From Manduca sexta (Eukaryota > Arthropoda > Insecta > Lepidoptera > Sphingidae), in the NCBI RefSeq assembly GCF_014839805.1, contig NC_051140.1, forward strand, positions 14,467,826 to 14,531,825: a stretch of 64,000 nt of DNA, in the 5' to 3' direction. The notes below the pieces were generated by a model. It made no database searches. It saw only the letters and a list, made by a program, of their open reading frames with translations, and was not told where the DNA came from. Every line of letters starts with the position of its first letter. The first letter of the stretch is position 1. Both the position numbers and the translations under genes were made by a program. This document shows positions 61,403 to 64,000 of this stretch, one piece after another.

Positions 61403-61614
61403 AAAAATATATTATGACTGCAACATTTATACAGGTCTTTCATGAATACTCCCGGATGGTATTTATACAAATTAGATTTTATCAATTAAAAAATATTGTC
61501 TAGCTTTATTTTACCAGATAACAATAATGAATAATAAAAACTGTTGCCTTTTTATTTATTTGGACGGAAGAATAAAAAAAAAAACTATATCGTAGTTTGT
61601 ACACAACTTTACAT

Positions 61615-61985
61615 TTATGCTTGAAATTTCTTTGGGCACAGTGCTCTATTATGGATTCCTTTTTGATTACAGTGCGGGCATTCTACTTCAAAGGAGCAGG
61701 CCTTGCCATGGTGTTTGGGTTTCAAACAAATAAAACACAAATCCTTTATAACTGCCTTCCTTTCTTCGATACCTTTCACTTCATGACATTGATCGTTAAA
61801 GTGTGCCCCTTGGCAGAAAATGCATCTTTTCTTACAGGATAAAATTTTGATCGCCTGCTATCTTCTGTTCTTTGTTTGAAAGATAAATTTCCTCTCTTTA
61901 TCATCTGGTTTTTTCTGTGTCCAAATTGTTTATCATTCACATATAATGCTTCAGTAGTATAATGAGTAGAATTCTCTGACATCAT
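61615..61985 (-). pseudogene. BEL/Pao gag, linker and zinc knuckles (frame-shifted)
   Basis: After the gag stop, a basic linker is open in one frame (61985 to 61776). The knuckles are in another frame, from about 61840 to the stop at 61615-61617. They read CIFCQGAHFNDQC, CFICLKPKHHGKAC and a third Cys/His set CPHC...H...C, a tandem triple-knuckle layout seen in BEL/Pao. At least one frameshift is therefore needed to link them to the gag frame. Confidence 0.7.
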
Positions 61986-62851
61986 AATATCACTGGTATT
62001 TTTGCCACATCTTCTTTGGCTGCAATTATGACTTCTAATTTGTTTCTTATTTCTTCAACTGATTCATTTGACGTCTTCATTTTAAGATCATAGAGTATAT
62101 CTGCTGGAAACTTTTCCATGATAATGAATCGTAAATGGTTATGGTTTACATTTTCACCCATAGAGCTTAATACACGTAAGTGCCTTTCAATTTCGTTGAG
62201 TGTCTTCCTTCCATCTGCACTCGTTTTTGCTGGTTCGATTTTGTATAATGCTGCGTAATGAGCATCAATAATCTGACTTTCTTTACCATATCTTTGCTTG
62301 AGTAATGTTACTGCAATTTGATAATTTTTATTAGTAGCATCCAATCCTTCTAGAGTATTCTTAGCTTCGCCTGTGAGGGAACTTTTTAAATACAATAACT
62401 TATCTACATCAGGTAAGTTTCTCTTATCTATATTTGAACTGAATTGGTCCCAAAATTGATGCCAATCAAGGATGTTGCCTTCAAAAATCGGTAAGGATAG
62501 CTTTGGAAGTTTACTGGACAAAACGGCACATGTACTGCTTGTTGAAGCTTCATTTTGTGATATAGCCCCTGACTCAATTTTAACTTCTAGCTCTACTAAT
62601 GCTTCCTCTCCATGTAGCTGTATGCTAGTGAGTGTAGACACTTCATCTATATCTGGTTCTTGAGAGGAATTAAAGTAAGTATGCAATTCATGACCAAATT
62701 TACCCAACATTGCTTTTAGTTTAGCGACGATAATGCAGGCTTTTGTCTTATCATCGTTATTGTAACTAGCACTTTGTGTGAGAGCACAGTCTGTTAATCT
62801 TTTAATTTCGTCACTTATTAGCAATAAGCGATTCATTAATACTTGGTCCAT
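61982..62851 (-). pseudogene. BEL/Pao gag, N-terminal part
   Basis: A 289-codon open frame starting with an ATG (minus-strand MDQVLMNRLL). Residues 115-137 carry the family hallmark LPKLSLPIFEGNILDWHQFW, followed by DQF. This belongs to the gag domain often listed as DUF1759 in BEL/Pao elements. The region before it is helical and charged. The frame ends at a stop before the zinc knuckles, which lie in another frame. Family knowledge: this protein packages element RNA into particles. Its uninterrupted length suggests a fairly young copy that was then broken downstream. Confidence 0.8.
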
Positions 62852-64000
62852 TTGTATAAGATTTTATCTGAGAACAAATAGTTTCCCTAAATATTGCATA
62901 ACATTATTTAATGTGTCACAAGGTAGCTTAAGTAAGTAAGATAATTTTTATTATTTATTTTTATGTATAAGCCCTTTTAGACAGACATCACAATAAGTAT
63001 TGTCATTTTAAGTATGTACAACAAGAATACTTAGCACTATTATAATTATTTTATTCATTTATTTTTAATTATGTATATAATTTATATTAATATGCTTATC
63101 CCATGAAATGTACTAGACATACAAAAGGTTATATATTTTATTTTTACGTTATGTATTATTCTGAATTCAAAGTAAATGTTAAGGTATGATCATTAACTTA
63201 ATATTTTTTTTTTAAAGCTATGTTTTTAATTAACATATTATTCTCATACAAATGTCAATTCAACAACATATGAGTTAAATCTTAACAATTAATAATATAC
63301 TTACAATTATTAAAACATTTACCATGTCTTTGAATCAATTTTATTTTACTCATAAGTGTTTAAATAGGTACCTTTGATTACTATTGAATTACCTTATAAA
63401 TGTAGACAAATTTACTAAACAATATTTCACATATTGCAGAGTATTAGGGAATTAAATATCTTATGTGCAATTTAGGAAAATTTATTAAACAATATTTCAT
63501 ATAGTGCAGAGTATTAGGTAAGTAAATATCACCAAAATGGACATAAGTTTTAATTTACAAACAGATGCCTACAAATGATACTTTGAGGTCACAGAAATTA
63601 ATATTTATTAACCCTACTTGTATCTACACCATCAGTTCACCAAAACGCCTTAGGCAGATACCTGTATAGTTTATAGTATATGGTTGGTTTTAACTTAGGA
63701 AACATAATATTTACTAGTCTATACCTAAATACAGAAAATAATAGTTATGTGCAAATAGGTAGTTTTCCTGGATAAGCAAAAAGAGAAATGATTTTTGATG
63801 AATATAGCAAAATTTAATGAGGTGCTTAGGTGCAAGTACCAACCCAATAGCAATAACCAAACCCAAGATGCCAAACAAAAAACATGCGATACCTAGAATA
63901 TATGTGTATCACATAATATAGCTTTGTTGTTAATCCAATGCATATAACGTATGTGCAATATAGAATTCAAGCAGTTCACGCATAACACCCATTTTAGCCT
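62852..64000. other. AT-rich sequence with a short tandem duplication, no gene
   Basis: No LTR matching 59.1-59.9 kb is visible here. The segments 63408-63460 and 63478-63530 (period 70 bp) are a diverged tandem pair around 'ttaaacaatatttca' and 'gcagagtattagg'. Confidence 0.55.

Larger units (their letters stand above)
59881..62851 (-). mobile_element. Decayed BEL/Pao LTR retrotransposon
   Basis: Read from right to left it holds gag (62851-61982), zinc knuckles (to 61615), a fragment of the reverse transcriptase start (61402-61278), integrase and its C-terminal domain (60833-60086), a purine-rich tract and a probable 3' LTR start, TGTCGCGA, at 59881. The reverse transcriptase and RNase H core are missing, and gag is split by frame changes. 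The left edge of the 3' LTR and the 5' LTR were not found. The domain order and motifs are those of the BEL/Pao superfamily. It cannot move on its own. Confidence 0.8.

Overview
The window looks like nuclear DNA of an insect, most likely a moth or butterfly (Lepidoptera). It is AT-rich. It has GT-AG introns of 0.2 to 4.6 kb, tRNA-derived SINEs and LINE-like tails of types common in Lepidoptera, several MITE families and a decayed BEL/Pao retrotransposon. There is no sign of bacterial, viral or organellar gene organisation.

Only one protein-coding gene can be assembled with confidence. It is a seven-coding-exon ELOVL fatty-acid elongase on the + strand (16608-31403). The spliced CDS is 930 bp and encodes 309 residues, with every family motif present and every junction in phase. 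A CpG-rich block at 6540-6852, which ends at a strong + strand splice donor, is a candidate non-coding first exon or promoter. The same block holds, on the - strand, a possible signal-peptide exon of a divergent gene.

Layout: 1-6500 is AT-rich with no gene, one decayed coding-like fragment and a hairpin. 6540-6852 is the CpG-rich block. 6853-16574 is AT-rich with a SINE fragment, a palindromic block, GC-rich pieces near 12.8-13.0 kb and a decayed zinc-finger-like frame near 14 kb. 16575-33000 is the elongase gene, with introns carrying SINEs and MITEs, and its 3' UTR. 33-55 kb is repeat-rich and gene-free; it holds one arm of a large inverted duplication (34383-37457), a head-to-head MITE pair (38113-38907), a PIF/Harbinger-like and a hAT-like MITE, and a reverse-strand SINE. 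A 500-N assembly gap lies at 54735-55234. The second arm of the inverted duplication (55235-57988) starts at the last N. 58-63 kb holds a 263-bp tandem duplication, a broken retroelement-like frame on the + strand and a broken BEL/Pao element on the - strand with gag, zinc knuckles, the start of reverse transcriptase, integrase and a probable 3' LTR edge.

The elongase is the only feature with a predictable cellular role: ER-membrane condensation of malonyl-CoA with acyl-CoA, which in insects feeds very-long-chain lipids such as cuticular hydrocarbon precursors. No novel multi-gene system was found. The observations most worth checking are the inverted duplication at the gap, the TGACGTCA-bearing MITE family, the SINE abutting elongase exon 4, and the CpG-rich block at 6.5-6.85 kb.
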